A stretch of DNA of 6,158 nt from assembly GCA_910585855.1 (NCBI GenBank), contig CAJUGZ010000259.1, positions 1 through 6,158 of the forward strand, given 5' to 3'. Positions 5,178 to 6,158 of this stretch are shown piece after piece (within the stretch, counting starts at the first letter, position 1; the number at the start of each line of letters is the position of its first letter). The stretch is from an uncultured Lachnospiraceae bacterium (GTDB taxonomy: Bacteria > Bacillota_A > Clostridia > Lachnospirales > Lachnospiraceae). The notes beneath the pieces are model-generated. The model was not told where the DNA came from and did not search any database. It saw nothing but the letters and a program-made list of their open reading frames with translations. Both the position numbers and the translations under genes were made by a program.

Positions 5178-5798
5178 TCAATCCCTTCCTGTAATTAATT
5201 CTTTTGCATAAGGAAGTGTCAAAATCCAATCGCAAAACCTATGCCACTCCTCCAATTTATGGTCTTTTCTGGCATAATATATATTGGAAAGATTTTCATA
5301 ATTCATTGTGCAGGTACGCATCTGGTTATAACTTTCTGGAAGCAGTTGAATCAAATCATACCAATCCTCTTTCTTTTTCTCTTTTATATATTTTAACCGT
5401 ACCTGTTCTAAATACGCTACCACTCCTTTCATAAACTCCAACGTCTGCTGTGTCATATGATCAAAACTAAAATCCTCTAATTCAAACGGTTTGCTATGAA
5501 TTTTATGCATCGTACTTGTTGAATTTGCCACCGTTCCCACTTTATAAGTATCATATTCTTTCCACCAGTAAATCGGTGCTGTAATATCTACCGATACAAA
5601 GATCTGACGGATAAATTTTCTATGATCACTGCCTGCTCTTGCCAATTTTACTGCCAGTCCCAAATCATTTTCTCCAAGAACAAAATTCCCATTTTCATCA
5701 TAAAAACTATCCATCCGATTCCAGCTATTCATCGGATTTCTTGCTCCTCTTATAGCATTTTCTAAATTCATTACATCCGTTTTCTCTAATCGAATCAC
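5178..5798 (-). CDS. ThyX-like protein with altered dUMP/catalytic motif
   Basis: A 206-residue protein that resembles flavin-dependent thymidylate synthase (ThyX). The segment APIYWWKEYDTYKVGTVANS (74-93) aligns without gaps to the ThyX signature region PIF...RQW.RHR.GS.NE.S.RY as I know it. The C-terminal LPESYNQMRTCTMNYENL (153-170) and ARKDHKLEEW fit the ThyX C-terminal pattern of a polar strand, an Asn-rich turn, and Arg in a helix. However, the RHR triplet reads TYK (84-86), the nucleophilic Ser position is Thr89, and the final Arg-Tyr is Thr-Met. Enzymatic thymidylate synthase activity is therefore doubtful, and it may be a divergent ThyX-fold family of unknown function. It starts at GTG (5796-5798) with GGAGG 9 bases upstream. 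It has a strong promoter of its own at 5854-5882. Fold assignment is fairly sure, function is not. Confidence 0.75.
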   Translation of the reverse strand: MIRLEKTDVMNLENAIRGARNPMNSWNRMDSFYDENGNFVLGENDLGLAVKLARAGSDHRKFIRQIFVSVDITAPIYWWKEYDTYKVGTVANSTSTMHKIHSKPFELEDFSFDHMTQQTLEFMKGVVAYLEQVRLKYIKEKKKEDWYDLIQLLPESYNQMRTCTMNYENLSNIYYARKDHKLEEWHRFCDWILTLPYAKELITGRD

Positions 5799-5853
5799 GG
5801 TTCTTTTCCTCCATTTTCTATCCTTTTATCGCTCTACGCAGCAGTACTTCTAG

Positions 5854-5882
5854 ATTATATCGTTTTCTGCTTTCCCTGTAAA
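5854..5882 (-). promoter_or_regulatory. Strong SigA promoter of the ThyX-like gene, inside the dispersed repeat edge
   Basis: On the minus strand TTTACA (5877-5882), 17 bases, then a perfect TATAAT (5854-5859). Transcription would start near 5847, about 50 bases before the GTG. The -10 box overlaps the TAA that ends the small broken reading frame of the adjoining repeat, so the repeat may carry or have been placed next to this promoter. Confidence 0.75.
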
Positions 5883-5906
5883 GCCCTATCTATTGCTGCT
5901 CTCAGA

Positions 5907-5973
5907 TTGGCTTTCACCGGACGCCAGAAGCGGTTTGCTCCGGTTCTTTGCCTGCTCCGCTCCAAACGGTAAG
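5907..5973 (-). repeat. Right copy of dispersed repeat, inverted relative to 1-67
   Basis: The reverse complement of this stretch matches the first 67 bases of the window, identical over 28 bases (5946-5973) and about 90 percent overall. The two copies face each other across the five genes. The conserved unit probably extends left and right of this part: the flanks 5850-5906 and 5974-6158 have the same GC-richer, structured character, but the other copy is cut by the window edge. Confidence 0.85.
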
Positions 5974-5980
5974 AAAGTCT

Positions 5981-6034
5981 AGGGCTTCTGATTTCGGTTC
6001 ATCCAACCGGACGAACCGGGGCGCAATTCGCCCT
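5981..6034 (-). other. Strong nested secondary structure within the dispersed repeat
   Basis: On the minus strand GGGCG-AATTG-CGCCC (6019-6033) abuts CGGTTC...GAACCG (5995-6000 with 6013-6018). AGGGC (6030-6034) could instead pair with GCCCT (5981-5985) to close the whole block, so two exclusive folds exist. It may be a structured RNA or a DNA hairpin site. No known family is recognised. Confidence 0.45.
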
Positions 6035-6128
6035 CACCACAGCCAAAACGAAACGATTGTAAGGAAAGATTTTACCAACCATAAAGCATCCTCTTCCCCA
6101 TCAACCGGGCTAAACACGCCCCTTTTTT

Positions 6129-6158
6129 TGCATACCCTGCATAAAAGCAGGATATGCA
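6129..6158 (-). other. 12-bp hairpin at the window end
   Basis: TGCATATCCTGC (minus strand) pairs with GCAGGGTATGCA around a TTTTAT loop, with one G-U pair on the minus strand that would be a C-A mismatch on the plus strand. Seven A follow on the minus strand, so it is not a minus-strand terminator. It marks a possible edge of the dispersed repeat. Confidence 0.5.

Larger units (their letters stand above)
5855..6082 (-). pseudogene. Possible small gene of the dispersed repeat, interrupted by one in-frame TGA
   Basis: Starting at ATG 6080-6082 (GAAGAGG 7 bases upstream) one frame reads MVGKIFPYNRFVLAV and on to RPVG, meets TGA at 5999-6001, then continues TEIRSPRLSYRLERSR to a TAA at 5855-5857. 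That is 75 codons with a single stop; TGG to TGA would explain it. The second half is repeated at 1-113 with mostly silent changes. I do not recognise a domain. The protein is basic. It may instead be a conserved nucleotide element with chance open frames, since the region is strongly structured. Confidence 0.25.

Noticed and set aside
1..5973. Composite transposon bounded by the inverted repeats at both window ends
   Set aside because: The repeats carry no transposase, the intervening genes are ordinary core-type genes including spoIIID, and a dispersed repeat in both orientations explains the pattern.
5991..6040. tRNA-like T arm around GGTTC
   Set aside because: The hairpin has a 5-base loop or a 12-base loop, not the 7-base T loop, and there is no acceptor stem, anticodon arm or CCA.
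6129..6158. Terminator at the window end
   Set aside because: The T-run precedes the hairpin on the plus strand and A follows on the minus strand. Bases beyond 6158 are not visible, so a plus-strand terminator cannot be shown.

Overview
The window looks like chromosome from a low-GC, endospore-forming, chemotactic member of the Clostridia, most likely Lachnospiraceae-like. The evidence is a SpoIIID sporulation regulator, a large two-transmembrane chemoreceptor, a lipoprotein fusing an FKBP and a trigger-factor-type C-terminal domain, AT-rich spacers, GGAGG-type ribosome binding sites and T-tailed intrinsic terminators. No species can be named from the sequence alone.

Layout, left to right. 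Positions 1-162 hold two dispersed repeat fragments. A methyl-accepting chemotaxis protein (minus, 178-2232) is divergent from spoIIID (plus, 2426-2710), which starts at TTG behind a SigE-like promoter. A 644-base stretch without a protein gene follows (2711-3354). It holds a minus-strand structured RNA with its own terminator (3148-3308), a 161-bp element bounded by 28-bp inverted repeats (2916-3076), and a second, shortened RNA element sharing the same 3' hairpin and terminator arrangement (2684-2783). Three more minus-strand genes follow: the FKBP/trigger-factor-like lipoprotein (3355-4437), a HIT-family protein (4667-5089) and a ThyX-like protein with an altered catalytic motif (5178-5798). 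The last 360 bases are a dispersed repeat with strong secondary structure. Part of it is an inverted copy of the first 67 bases of the window.

How the genes relate. The five proteins do not form an obvious pathway. The ThyX-like and HIT genes each have their own SigA-type promoter. The HIT gene ends at a strong terminator before the lipoprotein gene. The structured RNA lies downstream of the lipoprotein gene on the same strand, so it could be a 3'-UTR product or an independent small RNA.

The most interesting signal is the pair of minus-strand RNA elements. Their stems differ in sequence but keep base pairing, their loops are GNRA in both copies, and G-U pairs occur only on the minus strand. 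I could not assign them to a named RNA family. Second is a small, possibly coding, dispersed repeat present at both ends of the window.
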